Shown one piece after another: positions 41,350 to 49,566 of a stretch of 64,000 nt of DNA. The notes beneath the pieces were generated by a model. The model searched no databases. It saw nothing but the letters and a program-made list of their open reading frames with translations, and was not told the origin of the DNA. The position numbers and the translations under genes were made by a program. The stretch is from positions 25,379 through 89,378 of the forward strand of contig NZ_VRTY01000010.1 of the NCBI RefSeq assembly GCF_008017455.1, written 5' to 3'. Source of the DNA: Pontibacter qinzhouensis (lineage in GTDB: Bacteria > Bacteroidota > Bacteroidia > Cytophagales > Hymenobacteraceae). Each line of letters starts with the position of its first letter. Position 1 is the stretch's first letter.

Positions 41350-42549
41350 ATGTCTTCAGTAGCAGAGAAAATAAAGCAGTTTGCCCACACCTATGCACCC
41401 GATACGGTAGCCTTGCGCCGCCACCTGCATGCACACCCTGAGCTCTCTTTTGAAGAGCACAACACGGCTGCTTATGTAGAGCAGGCGCTCAGGAGCTTCG
41501 GCCTTACGCCCACCCGTATGGCAACAACAGGTGTGGTGGCTGTTATAGAAGGCAGAAATCCTGCAAAAAAAACAATAGCCTTACGTGCCGACCTCGACGC
41601 ACTGCCCATTGTGGAGCAAAATGAGGTTAGCTATAAATCGAAAAACGAGGGAGTAATGCACGCCTGTGGCCACGATGTGCACACGGCATCGTTGCTGGGT
41701 GTTGCCCGTATTCTGCAGGAACTGCGTGAGGAATTTGAAGGAAGTGTGAAGCTCATTTTTCAGCCTGGCGAAGAAAAATTTCCGGGAGGAGCTTCTGTTA
41801 TGATAAAGGAAGGGGTGCTGCAGCAACCGGCACCCGAAAGTATTATGGGGCAGCACGTGTTCCCGATGCTGCCAGCCGGTAAAGTCGGTTTCAGGAGTGG
41901 TATGTACATGGCCAGTGCCGACGAAATTTACATTACTGTAACAGGTAAAGGTGGCCATGCCGCCATGCCGGAGCAGAACATAGACACCGTGCTGATTGCG
42001 GCGCACCTGATTGTGGCGCTGCAGCAGATCGTGAGCCGCCATGCCAGTCCCAAAGTTCCGACGGTGCTCTCGTTTGGCAAAGTAGAGGCCATGGGTGCTA
42101 CAAACGTTATTCCGAACGAGGTCAAAATTCAGGGCACGTTCCGGACGATGGACGAAAAGTGGCGGAAAGAGGCGCACAAACGCATTAAAAAGCTAGCCGA
42201 AGGACTTTGCGAAAGCATGGGCGGCAGCTGCGACATCGATATAAAAAATGGTTACCCTTACCTGAAAAACGATCCGGAACTGACAGCACGCGCGCGCAAA
42301 GCCGCTGAAGCTTTTTTAGGCGAAGATAATGTAGTAGACCTGGACCTTTGGATGGGAGCCGAAGATTTTGCTTATTACTCGCAGGAGGTGGCCGCCTGCT
42401 TTTACCGCCTCGGCACCCGAAGCGATGCCCGCAACATTACCTCCTCGGTTCATACGCCAACTTTCGATGTGGCCGAAGAAGCCCTGGAAACCAGCATCGG
42501 GCTGATGGCTTGGCTGGCAGTGCAGGAGCTAAGTGCTACAAAGGTGTAA
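41350..42549 (+). CDS. M20D family amidohydrolase / N-acyl-amino-acid hydrolase
   Basis: 399 residues from ATG 41350 (MSSVAEKIKQFAHTYAPD); an in-frame TTG one codon upstream is less likely. Metal ligands are in HACGHDVHTA (Cys106, His108), in QPGEEKFPGGA and in the C-terminal GAEDFAYYSQ. The RRHLHAHPELSFEEHNTA start and dimerisation domain (GKGGHAAMPEQNIDTV) place it among IAA-amino-acid, hippurate or N-acetyl-diaminopimelate hydrolases; the substrate is not determined by sequence. Confidence 0.9.
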   Translation: MSSVAEKIKQFAHTYAPDTVALRRHLHAHPELSFEEHNTAAYVEQALRSFGLTPTRMATTGVVAVIEGRNPAKKTIALRADLDALPIVEQNEVSYKSKNEGVMHACGHDVHTASLLGVARILQELREEFEGSVKLIFQPGEEKFPGGASVMIKEGVLQQPAPESIMGQHVFPMLPAGKVGFRSGMYMASADEIYITVTGKGGHAAMPEQNIDTVLIAAHLIVALQQIVSRHASPKVPTVLSFGKVEAMGATNVIPNEVKIQGTFRTMDEKWRKEAHKRIKKLAEGLCESMGGSCDIDIKNGYPYLKNDPELTARARKAAEAFLGEDNVVDLDLWMGAEDFAYYSQEVAACFYRLGTRSDARNITSSVHTPTFDVAEEALETSIGLMAWLAVQELSATKV

Positions 42550-42569
42550 TAGTTTTCAGCAGAAATAGA

Positions 42570-43196
42570 ATGGTCTTGAACGCAACCGAAGCTTTAGAAT
42601 ATCAGTTACCTGCCGGCTTGTTTGGCCGGAAGCGGATGTTGCGCCTGCTGCCCGAGTACCTGGAGTTCGAAGACAACGACCTGCAGCCAGGGCAGTTCAG
42701 CAGACTTAGCAAAGCCGACATCGTAGACATCAGGCAGGAAATGACCTGGATTGTGTGGTACAGGTTTAGCGTGGGCTGTGAGTTTAAGATAGATATTCAG
42801 ACCAAATCGAAGCAGGTGCTGGAGATCAGGTTCAGGAGCTACTTTAGCCAGAACAACGCCAGCATCAGAGCCTTCATAAAAATTACAGATACGCTCTGGG
42901 AATACTACATGCAGGGCAAAGTAGATGCGTACCTCCACCAGCTACGCCAGAACCAGGAGGTAGAACTCCTGGATGTAAAAATGACACAGCACAAAGTGGC
43001 CATTTTTACGGATGAGCCGCCTGTACCCTGGCAAGAACTGCAGGTAAAGCAATACCCGAACTTTTATGTGCTCTACCAGCAGGGGCAGCCCGACAAACAC
43101 AGGCAGGTGTATTACTTCGCCTGGAAGAGCGAACTTCTGCTAACCCTGATCGAGAGTATGCAGGAAATAGGAGAGGACGGCCCACTAGCAGCCTAG
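42570..43196 (+). CDS. Conserved-looking protein of unknown function
   Basis: 208 residues from ATG 42570 (MVLNATEALEYQLP); the open frame extends far upstream through the M20 gene but only this part reads as protein. Soluble, no signal peptide or membrane segment. The N-terminal 110 residues alternate beta strands with Trp/Arg (MTWIVWYRFSVGCEFKIDIQ), which recalls PH-like folds; this is a guess. It starts 20 bp after the amidohydrolase stop and may share its transcript. Confidence 0.6.
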   Translation: MVLNATEALEYQLPAGLFGRKRMLRLLPEYLEFEDNDLQPGQFSRLSKADIVDIRQEMTWIVWYRFSVGCEFKIDIQTKSKQVLEIRFRSYFSQNNASIRAFIKITDTLWEYYMQGKVDAYLHQLRQNQEVELLDVKMTQHKVAIFTDEPPVPWQELQVKQYPNFYVLYQQGQPDKHRQVYYFAWKSELLLTLIESMQEIGEDGPLAA

Positions 43197-43269
43197 TGCT
43201 CCTCTAAATTCAAAATTATAAGTTATGCTGTGGCTCACCAGAGCTTGATGCACAGTAGTTGTAAAGTTG

Positions 43270-43326
43270 ACCCTTAGCAAGATTTTGTCAGATATCCTTA
43301 TGGAGGGTATTTTTATTTAAATAATT
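43270..43326 (-). repeat. 57-bp dispersed element, copy 9
   Basis: ACCCTTAGCAAGATTTT at the left, CCTTATGGAGGG in the middle, TTTTTATTTAAATAATT at the right, followed by GCTC as in two other copies. Confidence 0.85.
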
Positions 43327-43449
43327 GCTCTTCCTGAATTACTTGCACCAAAGCTCCAAAAAGATTGAACTGCCCGAAAGACGCTGAATTCAGGCAGAAA
43401 TCTAACATGTGGCCATTCAACAATTAACAGGCGGCAACCAATAATCAGT

Positions 43450-43507
43450 AATTATTCTAATGAAAAACCTCTTCCAGAAGCAACATGGTACCTCAAGTGC
43501 CAAGGGT
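43450..43507 (+). repeat. 58-bp dispersed element, copy 10, overlapping a start codon
   Basis: AATTATTCTAATGAAAAA at the left, CTCTTCCAGAAG in the middle, GCCAAGGGT at the right. Its internal ATG at 43460 is the only ATG in frame for the next gene, so bases 43460-43507 encode that protein's first 16 residues. Confidence 0.85.
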
Positions 43508-44323
43508 CTCCGTTCTCTATACAAAGGATGTACGTTGCTGGCTGGCTTACTCCTGCTGAGCGTGGTGCCTGGGGTGGTGGCGGCACAGAGCAAAATTACA
43601 GCCGCTACTGCTTTATGGCCTGAGGTGCAGCTGAACTATGGTGTAGGCGAAGATGGTATACTCTTTTTTCAGAACCAGTACCGCATCAATACCGACTCCC
43701 GTTTTAACGACCTGGCGGCTTCAGGTCCTTTCAGTGGTTTTGAGCGGGCACAGCTAACCTTGGGTTACGAACACACCTTTACCGACCATTGGCGAGGTGG
43801 TGCGCTGTTCAGGTATGCCTTCGAGAATTACCCTAAAACACAGTTTTATACCGCTTTTCTGAGGCACAACGGAAACATCGGGAGCCTGTTTTTTAACAAG
43901 CAAGGCATGTTTGAGTATGTGAATCAGGAAGAGCAGGATGCCTTCGGGAGATACTCGTTCCTGGCTGAACTCGGCAAACGGTTTCCGGTAGGCAACAGGT
44001 TTTTAACGCCGGCCCTCTCTTACGAACTGCTGCTCAGGAGAGAATTTGGCAAGAGTACAAGTACTGCCGAGGAGCGCACGATAGACCGCACCCGCCTCCG
44101 CTTTGAGCTAACCTACGAACTAACAGAGAACCTGCGCTTGTCGCCTTTTGTGATGCGGCAAACAGATTATTATTTTGTGCTGGTACCGCCAAAATATGAT
44201 GAAAATGACAGATTAATTGAAGATGGTTACACCACTAAACGTAATAGGATTTCTCCAGTAATCGGACTGGAGATAAAATTTAACTTGAATACACCAGTTA
44301 ACACTGCCAGTTTTACATATTAG
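43460..44323 (+). CDS. DUF2490-like outer-membrane protein with repeat-derived N-terminus
   Basis: 287 residues. The first 16 residues (MKNLFQKQHGTSSAKG) are encoded by a copy of the dispersed element. A signal peptide core follows at about 25-43 (CTLLAGLLLLSVVPGVVAAQ). The mature part is beta-rich with aromatic girdles (ILFFQNQYRINTDSRFND, LTLGYEHTFTDHWRGGALFR), resembling DUF2490 proteins, which are predicted outer-membrane barrels of unknown role. No other ATG lies before the signal core; a TTG within it (TLL) is a poor alternative. The start may thus be borrowed from the repeat. Confidence 0.7.
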   Translation: MKNLFQKQHGTSSAKGLRSLYKGCTLLAGLLLLSVVPGVVAAQSKITAATALWPEVQLNYGVGEDGILFFQNQYRINTDSRFNDLAASGPFSGFERAQLTLGYEHTFTDHWRGGALFRYAFENYPKTQFYTAFLRHNGNIGSLFFNKQGMFEYVNQEEQDAFGRYSFLAELGKRFPVGNRFLTPALSYELLLRREFGKSTSTAEERTIDRTRLRFELTYELTENLRLSPFVMRQTDYYFVLVPPKYDENDRLIEDGYTTKRNRISPVIGLEIKFNLNTPVNTASFTY

Positions 44324-44471
44324 CTGTATAGGCATCTGAAAATTAGTCAGATAAGGCAAATGAGGATTAATTTTTTAATGACATTATTTCATGATTTAAT
44401 AAGATAATTGGAGTGGCATACTTTTTACTGTAAAATGAGTGTAATCAATTAGTAATACATAACATTTAAAT

Positions 44472-44478
44472 AGGAGGT
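44472..44478 (+). promoter_or_regulatory. Strong Shine-Dalgarno sequence before the Hsp20 gene
   Basis: AGGAGGT, 7 nt before the ATG at 44486. Only two genes in the window have such a site. Confidence 0.7.
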
Positions 44479-44485
44479 AATAATT

Positions 44486-44998
44486 ATGGCACTTACAAGA
44501 AACAGTGGCTTACAGCATGATATGCCACAATCATTCAGCTCTATGTTAGACAGATTCTTTAACGAGTCTTTAAACACCAGAACAGTTTCAGCTTTTACGC
44601 CACACGTAGATGCCTGCGAAACTGAGAAAGGTTTTGAACTGGAACTGGCTTTGCCAGGTATCCGGAAAGATGATATTTCCATAGATTTTCAGGAAGGCAA
44701 ATTAACTATTTCCGGGGAGCGTAAGCTGGAGCGAAAAGAAGATAACCGCCGTTACCACATGATCGAGACACAGTATGGCTCATTTAGCAGAACCTTCTAC
44801 CTGCCAGACAATGTGAACCCCGATCAGATTAAGGCGAACTTAGTTGATGGCATTCTGCATGTGTCTGTACCAAAAGATGAGCAGAAGACCCTGAAGCGGC
44901 AGATAAAAATAGGCTCCGATGCTACTGAAACAAAACCTGCTCAAAAGCAGAAGCGAGTAGCTGAGGCCTCTGAAAATGGATCAGCCGTAACTGCATAG
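44486..44998 (+). CDS. Small heat-shock protein, Hsp20 / alpha-crystallin family
   Basis: 170 residues; ATP-independent holdase. The alpha-crystallin domain runs from about 37 to 130 (HVDACETEKGFELELALPGI ... GSFSRTFYLPDNVNPDQIKA) with the conserved A/V-x-L-x-x-G-I/V-L motif as LVDGILHVSVPK. The Lys/Ala-rich tail (KPAQKQKRVAEASENG) replaces the usual short IxI end. An unusually strong Shine-Dalgarno site precedes it, and a terminator follows. Confidence 0.92.
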   Translation: MALTRNSGLQHDMPQSFSSMLDRFFNESLNTRTVSAFTPHVDACETEKGFELELALPGIRKDDISIDFQEGKLTISGERKLERKEDNRRYHMIETQYGSFSRTFYLPDNVNPDQIKANLVDGILHVSVPKDEQKTLKRQIKIGSDATETKPAQKQKRVAEASENGSAVTA

Positions 44999-45017
44999 TA
45001 CTGAATAAAACCAAGAT

Positions 45018-45045
45018 GGGGGCCAAAATTTCTGGCCCCTTTTTT
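45018..45045 (+). terminator. Rho-independent terminator after the Hsp20 gene
   Basis: Stem GGGGCCA / TGGCCCC (45019-45025 and 45033-45039), 7-nt loop, then six T. Confidence 0.85.
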
Positions 45046-45102
45046 GTTTAAATGTTTTTACGTATACTAGTATTCACAAAAAGGCGCACATGAGGCACGG
45101 CC

Positions 45103-45160
45103 GCCCTTGAGGGTAGAAAGAAGCAAAAGTCTTCTGAAGGCCTTTTTCATCTGAATAATT
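45103..45160 (-). repeat. 58-bp dispersed element, copy 11
   Basis: GCCCTTGAGGGT at the left, CTTCTGAAGGCC in the middle, TTTCATCTGAATAATT at the right, followed by GCTTCC. Between the Hsp20 and DegP genes. Confidence 0.85.
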
Positions 45161-45301
45161 GCTTCCGAAGTCGATCTGTTAAACTTTCTGAAAAACAGAA
45201 GCATAAGTGCCCTATACTATCGTATACTAGAGTAGCGTTATACATTTATTATATAGGCTATTACAAATATTTATAATCAACTAAAGTATTTTTAAGTATT
45301 C

Positions 45302-46801
45302 ATGAAAACGAAACAGTTTATTGTTGGCTTAACGCTTTCTGCCATGATGGGTGGCGGTGTTGCCGTTGGCAGCTACAAGCTGCTCGAAAATAACACGGCT
45401 CAAACTGCAGGGCAACAAGAGGAGGTGCAGTACCCGAACGTGCGCTATACAAGCAGCATGCGCAGCAGCGAGATGGTAGCACCCGAAGGCCTTAACTTTA
45501 TTAAGGCAGCGCAGGTGTCTACTCCGGCAGTAGTACACATTAAAACAGAATACAAAACCCGTACCGCCGACCGTTACAATAGCCCCATGGAGCCTTTCCT
45601 GCGGGAGTTTTTTGGTGATGGTTTTGGCGAGCGTGCCCCCAGGTCTCCGCAGATGGGTTCAGGTTCAGGTGTGATTATTGCCTCTAATGGCTACATTGTA
45701 ACCAACAACCACGTTATCGACAGAGCCGATAAAATTGAAGTGGTAATGGACGACAAGCGTACTTTTGAGGCGAAACTGGTTGGCACCGACCCTACCACCG
45801 ACATCGCCTTGCTCAAAATTGAAGAAGACAAACTGCCCGTGGTGCGCTACGGTAACTCCGACGACCTGCAGGTAGGGGAGTGGGTGCTGGCCGTTGGTAA
45901 CCCTATGAACCTGACTTCTACCGTAACTGCGGGTATTGTGAGTGCTAAAGGCCGTAACATTAACATACTGCGTACCAGCGCGAACAAAGACATGAGCATT
46001 GAGTCATTTATTCAGACTGATGCCGCTGTAAACCCAGGTAACTCTGGTGGTGCGCTGGTGAACCTGAATGGCGACCTGGTAGGAATTAACACAGCTATTG
46101 CCTCACAAACAGGTTCTTTTGCAGGCTATTCGTTTGCCGTGCCATCGGCTATCGTGAGCAAGGTAGTAGACGACCTGCTGAAGTATGGCGAAGTGCAGCG
46201 GGCTTTGCTTGGGGCTTCTATTCAGGAAATTGATGCTACCTTAGCCAAAGAAAAAGGGCTGAAAACGCTGAACGGTGTTTACATTGCCGAAGTGCAGGAA
46301 AGCAGCGGAGCCAAAGAAGCCGGACTTAAATCTGGTGACGTGGTAACGGCCGTAAACGATGTGAGAGTTAGCAAATCGTCGCAGTTGCTGGAACAGGTGG
46401 CCCGCTACCGCCCTGGCGATAAAGTAAAAGTAACTTATTTGCGCGATGGTAAGGAGCGCTCTGCTAACGTAACGCTCAAGAACCTGAATAACAGCACTGA
46501 ACTGGTGAAACGCAGCACTGCCAAAGCTATTACCTTCGATGGAGCCAGCTTTGAGCCGGTTAGCAAGCAGGAAATGAGTAAGCTGGGGATAGATGGTGGT
46601 GCTAAAATATCTGGCATCAATAACAGCAAGTTCCGCGAAACAGGTATGAAAGATGGCTTTATCATCACAAAAATCGGTGATAACAGAGTAAACGTACCAG
46701 AAGACGTTGAAAAGCACTTGAAGAGCTTTGAAAGCGGTGTAGTTTACATAGAGGGAGTTTATCCGGATGGATTAAAAGCTTTCTACCCAATAGGGAAGTA
46801 A
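45302..46801 (+). CDS. DegP/HtrA-type periplasmic serine protease with two PDZ domains
   Basis: 499 residues. N-terminal signal or anchor (FIVGLTLSAMMGGGVAVGS), then a trypsin-like domain with triad His137 (VTNNHVID), Asp167 (TTDIALLKI) and Ser248 (NPGNSGGALV). First PDZ at about 300-385 (GVYIAEVQESSGAKEAGLKS), and a second shorter one at about 410-495. Envelope quality-control protease and chaperone. Lies after the Hsp20 gene with its own terminator; the upstream region has two copies of CGTATACTAG. Confidence 0.93.
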   Translation: MKTKQFIVGLTLSAMMGGGVAVGSYKLLENNTAQTAGQQEEVQYPNVRYTSSMRSSEMVAPEGLNFIKAAQVSTPAVVHIKTEYKTRTADRYNSPMEPFLREFFGDGFGERAPRSPQMGSGSGVIIASNGYIVTNNHVIDRADKIEVVMDDKRTFEAKLVGTDPTTDIALLKIEEDKLPVVRYGNSDDLQVGEWVLAVGNPMNLTSTVTAGIVSAKGRNINILRTSANKDMSIESFIQTDAAVNPGNSGGALVNLNGDLVGINTAIASQTGSFAGYSFAVPSAIVSKVVDDLLKYGEVQRALLGASIQEIDATLAKEKGLKTLNGVYIAEVQESSGAKEAGLKSGDVVTAVNDVRVSKSSQLLEQVARYRPGDKVKVTYLRDGKERSANVTLKNLNNSTELVKRSTAKAITFDGASFEPVSKQEMSKLGIDGGAKISGINNSKFRETGMKDGFIITKIGDNRVNVPEDVEKHLKSFESGVVYIEGVYPDGLKAFYPIGK

Positions 46802-46822
46802 ACAGCCGATAATGACGTATAA

Positions 46823-46862
46823 GAAAAAGCTTCCGCAGTCTTGTGGAGGCTTTTTCGTTTTT
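46823..46862 (+). terminator. Rho-independent terminator after the DegP gene
   Basis: Stem GAAAAAGCTTCCGCA / TGTGGAGGCTTTTTC with two wobble pairs (46823-46837 and 46842-46856), loop GTCT, then GTTTTTT. Its right arm contains the -33 TTG of the next promoter. Confidence 0.85.
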
Positions 46863-46870
46863 TAGCTTTG
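46841..46870 (+). promoter_or_regulatory. Promoter of the ALDH7-type gene, overlapping the terminator
   Basis: TTG at 46841-46843 and TAgcTTTG at 46863-46870, 19-nt spacer. The -33 box lies in the terminator hairpin and the -7 box directly after its T run. Predicted start near 46876, about 22 nt before the ATG. Confidence 0.65.
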
Positions 46871-46897
46871 TAAGAATCCTTACCTCAACATAACATT

Positions 46898-48475
46898 ATG
46901 AAACAGACCATAGATGCCCTCCCGATAACCAATACCATGACCAATGTGCTGGAGCAGTTAGGAATAAAAGAAACAAACCCCGCTTATAGCACAGGCCTGG
47001 TGTGGGGCGGCCATAACGGAAAACAGACCAGGGAAATCTATTCGCCTGCCGATGGCAACCTGATTGCTGCTGTAACCATGGCAGATGCAGCGGCTTATGA
47101 GCAGGTAGTGAAGCAGGCGCAGGAGGCCTTTACCTACTGGCGAAAGCAGCCTGCTCCCAAACGTGGCGAGATAGTGCGCCAAGTTGGTAACAAGCTCCGC
47201 GAAAACAAAGAGGCACTAGGTAAGCTGGTCAGCTACGAAATGGGGAAGATACTGCAGGAGGGCCTGGGCGAGGTGCAGGAGATGATCGATATCTGTGATT
47301 TTGCCGTAGGGCTGTCGCGGCAGCTCCATGGACTTACCATGCATTCTGAGCGGCCCGAGCACCGCATGTACGAGCAGTACCACCCGGTTGGCATTGTGGG
47401 CGTTATCTCGGCTTTTAACTTCCCGGTTGCTGTCTGGAGCTGGAATGCGATGCTGGCTGCAGTGTGTGGCGATGTCATTATCTGGAAGCCATCGGAAAAA
47501 ACGCCGCTTACCGCCATTGCCTGCCAGCATATTATTAAAGAGGTACTGGCCGAGAACGAGCTGCCCGAAGGTATTTTTAATCTCATTATAGGCGATGCAG
47601 AGATCGGCAGCCTGATGGCACATGATAAACGCATTCCGCTGGTGTCGGCTACCGGCTCCACGCGCATGGGCAAGAAAGTAGGAGAGGCTGTAGGAGCACG
47701 TTTAGGGAAATCGCTGCTGGAACTGGGCGGCAACAATGCCATTATCATAACCGAGCATGCCGACCTGGAAATGGCGCTACGGGCGGTGGTGTTTGGGGCA
47801 GTAGGCACCTGTGGCCAGCGCTGCACCTCTACCCGCAGGCTTATTGTACACGAAAACGTTTACGAGCAGGTAAAAGAGCGACTCCTGAAAATTTACCCAA
47901 ACCTGCCCATCGGCCACTCCCTCGACAACACCACACTCGTTGGACCTATGATCGACAAAGATGCTGTAGAGGCATTTAAGGCGGCACTGGCGGCAGTGCA
48001 GCAGGAGGGAGGCAACCTGATAACCGGAGGCGAGGTGCTGAGCGGCAAAGGCTACGAAACAGGCACTTATGTTACACCAGCCATTGTAGAAGCAGAAAAC
48101 CACTTCGACATGGTACAGGAAGAAACGTTTGCCCCTATCCTATACCTGATCCGATACAGCGGCGACGTAGAAAATGCCGTTGAACTCCAGAACGGGGTGC
48201 GGCAGGGGCTGTCGTCGGCTATTTTCTCCACTAACTTATTAGAGACAGAAGCCTTCCTGAGCCATTGGGGCTCCGACTGCGGCATTGCCAATGTAAACAT
48301 AGGTACTTCAGGCGCTGAAATAGGCGGTGCTTTTGGTGGCGAGAAAGAAACAGGCGGTGGTCGCGAATCCGGTTCCGATGCCTGGAAAGTATACATGCGC
48401 CGCCAAACCAATACCATCAACTTCGGCAGGCAACTGCCCCTGGCACAAGGCATTAAATTCGATATAATGGACTGA
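46898..48475 (+). CDS. Aldehyde dehydrogenase, ALDH7 (antiquitin) type; likely alpha-aminoadipic semialdehyde dehydrogenase
   Basis: 525 residues. The resemblance to the ALDH7/antiquitin group is strong over the whole length: QPAPKRGEIVRQVGNKLREN, SYEMGKILQEGLGEVQEMID, ISAFNFPVAVWSWNAMLAAV, catalytic Cys in TCGQRCTSTRRL, NVNIGTSGAEIGGAFGGEK and the C-terminal PLAQGIKF. Known members oxidise alpha-aminoadipic semialdehyde (in equilibrium with piperideine-6-carboxylate) in lysine degradation, with NAD. No lysine aminotransferase gene is adjacent. Start at 46898 is supported by a promoter 28 bp upstream. Confidence 0.9.
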   Translation: MKQTIDALPITNTMTNVLEQLGIKETNPAYSTGLVWGGHNGKQTREIYSPADGNLIAAVTMADAAAYEQVVKQAQEAFTYWRKQPAPKRGEIVRQVGNKLRENKEALGKLVSYEMGKILQEGLGEVQEMIDICDFAVGLSRQLHGLTMHSERPEHRMYEQYHPVGIVGVISAFNFPVAVWSWNAMLAAVCGDVIIWKPSEKTPLTAIACQHIIKEVLAENELPEGIFNLIIGDAEIGSLMAHDKRIPLVSATGSTRMGKKVGEAVGARLGKSLLELGGNNAIIITEHADLEMALRAVVFGAVGTCGQRCTSTRRLIVHENVYEQVKERLLKIYPNLPIGHSLDNTTLVGPMIDKDAVEAFKAALAAVQQEGGNLITGGEVLSGKGYETGTYVTPAIVEAENHFDMVQEETFAPILYLIRYSGDVENAVELQNGVRQGLSSAIFSTNLLETEAFLSHWGSDCGIANVNIGTSGAEIGGAFGGEKETGGGRESGSDAWKVYMRRQTNTINFGRQLPLAQGIKFDIMD

Positions 48476-48527
48476 GGATAAAGTAGTGTGCTAATTTTTT
48501 AATTTGCTAATTATTCTGATTCAGATG

Positions 48528-48584
48528 AATTATTCTAATGAAACTGCCCTTCCAACAGAATTTTTTGTTTTTGATGGCAAGGGT
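48528..48584 (+). repeat. 57-bp dispersed element, copy 12
   Basis: AATTATTCTAATGAAAC at the left, GCCCTTCCAACAG in the middle, GGCAAGGGT at the right. Left member of the inverted pair; a duplicated end fragment lies 20 bp to its left. Confidence 0.88.
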
Positions 48585-48614
48585 TAATAAAGAGTAATAT
48601 CAAAGCGAATAGGG

Positions 48615-48647
48615 AAAGCTGGCTGAGATGCTGGCTTTTCTTTTTTT
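48615..48647 (+). terminator. Rho-independent terminator of the ALDH7-type gene
   Basis: 9-bp stem AAAGCTGGC / GCTGGCTTT with two G-T pairs (48615-48623 and 48630-48638), loop TGAGAT, then TCTTTTTTT. About 140 bp after the stop codon. Confidence 0.7.
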
Positions 48648-48696
48648 ATGCTTTTCTGTAGAATTTGATTTCACACAATCAAAATCTATCTGGCCT

Positions 48697-48753
48697 ACCC
48701 TTGGCAAAATTCTGATGATAATCCTTCTGAAGGGTATTTTCATTTGAATAATT
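48697..48753 (-). repeat. 57-bp dispersed element, copy 13
   Basis: ACCCTTGGCAAAATTC at the left, CCTTCTGAAGGG in the middle, TTTTCATTTGAATAATT at the right. Closest to the consensus; right member of the inverted pair. Confidence 0.9.
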
Positions 48754-48984
48754 GCTCCTCTAACCACACTGTACTTAATTTTTAGAATAGTGAAGCTAAA
48801 TACAAACTGCAGAAATAGTAAATTTTGGAGGTTCAAAAAAACATCAGAAATTTTTGCAACTTCATGCAACCTCTGGTCAATTGGCTTGTCTTTAGTGTGA
48901 ATTTAGGAATGAGGAAGGCAAAGAAGAGAATGCAATAGTATAAAAGGTCACCTGTAGAAGTGTAATAGCATACGCCGGATAAAC

Positions 48985-49545
48985 TTGGAAACACTCCGCT
49001 ATCAAGATGTAAACACGCCCGTAATTGAGCGATGCAAGGCAGGTGATAACCGTGCGCAGTATGAGCTGTATAAGCTCTATGCCAAGGCTATGTTCAACGT
49101 GAGTATGCGCATTACCAACGACTACGCCGAGGCGGAGGACGCTTTACAGGAGGCTTTTATCAGTGCCTTCAAAAACCTTCATTCTTATAAAGCAGAAGCA
49201 TCTTTTGGGAGCTGGCTGAAGAAGATAGTGATTAACGCAGCGATTAATGCCATCCGGAAAAGAAAAGAGGAGGTAGTACCGCTGGATGAGAGAGTAGTGG
49301 GTGAAGTGGCAGACGAAGTGCAGGAGGATGAAACAGACTGGCAGATAGACAAAATACGCCGTGCTATACAGCAGTTGCCTGATGGTTACCGTGTTGTGCT
49401 GAGCCTGTACCTGCTGGAGGGCTACGACCATGCCGAGATAGGCGAAATTCTGCATGTATCGGAGTCTACCTCGAAGTCGCAGTACAGCAGAGCCCGGAAA
49501 AAATTAGTAGAAATTATGCGTGAGCCGCAACTGTTGGCGCACTAA
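48985..49545 (+). CDS. ECF-type RNA polymerase sigma factor
   Basis: 186 residues with a TTG start at 48985 (METLRYQDVNTPVIERCKAG); there is no ATG between the upstream stop (48955) and the conserved region 2. Region 2 is seen as QYELYKLYAKAMFNVSMRIT ... DALQEAFISAFKNLHSYK, region 4 as IQQLPDGYRVVLSLYLLEGY followed by HAEIGEILHVSESTSKSQYS. Followed after 21 bp by a one-TM protein that is a likely anti-sigma factor, then a DUF4097-like protein. Confidence 0.9.
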   Translation: METLRYQDVNTPVIERCKAGDNRAQYELYKLYAKAMFNVSMRITNDYAEAEDALQEAFISAFKNLHSYKAEASFGSWLKKIVINAAINAIRKRKEEVVPLDERVVGEVADEVQEDETDWQIDKIRRAIQQLPDGYRVVLSLYLLEGYDHAEIGEILHVSESTSKSQYSRARKKLVEIMREPQLLAH

Positions 49546-49566
49546 AAATAAAAAACGAATACCAAG

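Larger units (their letters stand above)
48476..48984. other. 509-bp intergenic region with an inverted pair of repeats
   Basis: No supported gene. Two copies of the 57-bp element face each other (48528-48584 and 48697-48753) around a terminator (48615-48647). An extra AATTATTC end fragment lies at 48508-48515. No clear promoter for the sigma factor gene was found. Confidence 0.7.

Noticed and set aside
48600..48869. 89-codon open frame on the - strand before the sigma factor gene
   Set aside because: Crosses a terminator and a repeat copy; composition is not protein-like.
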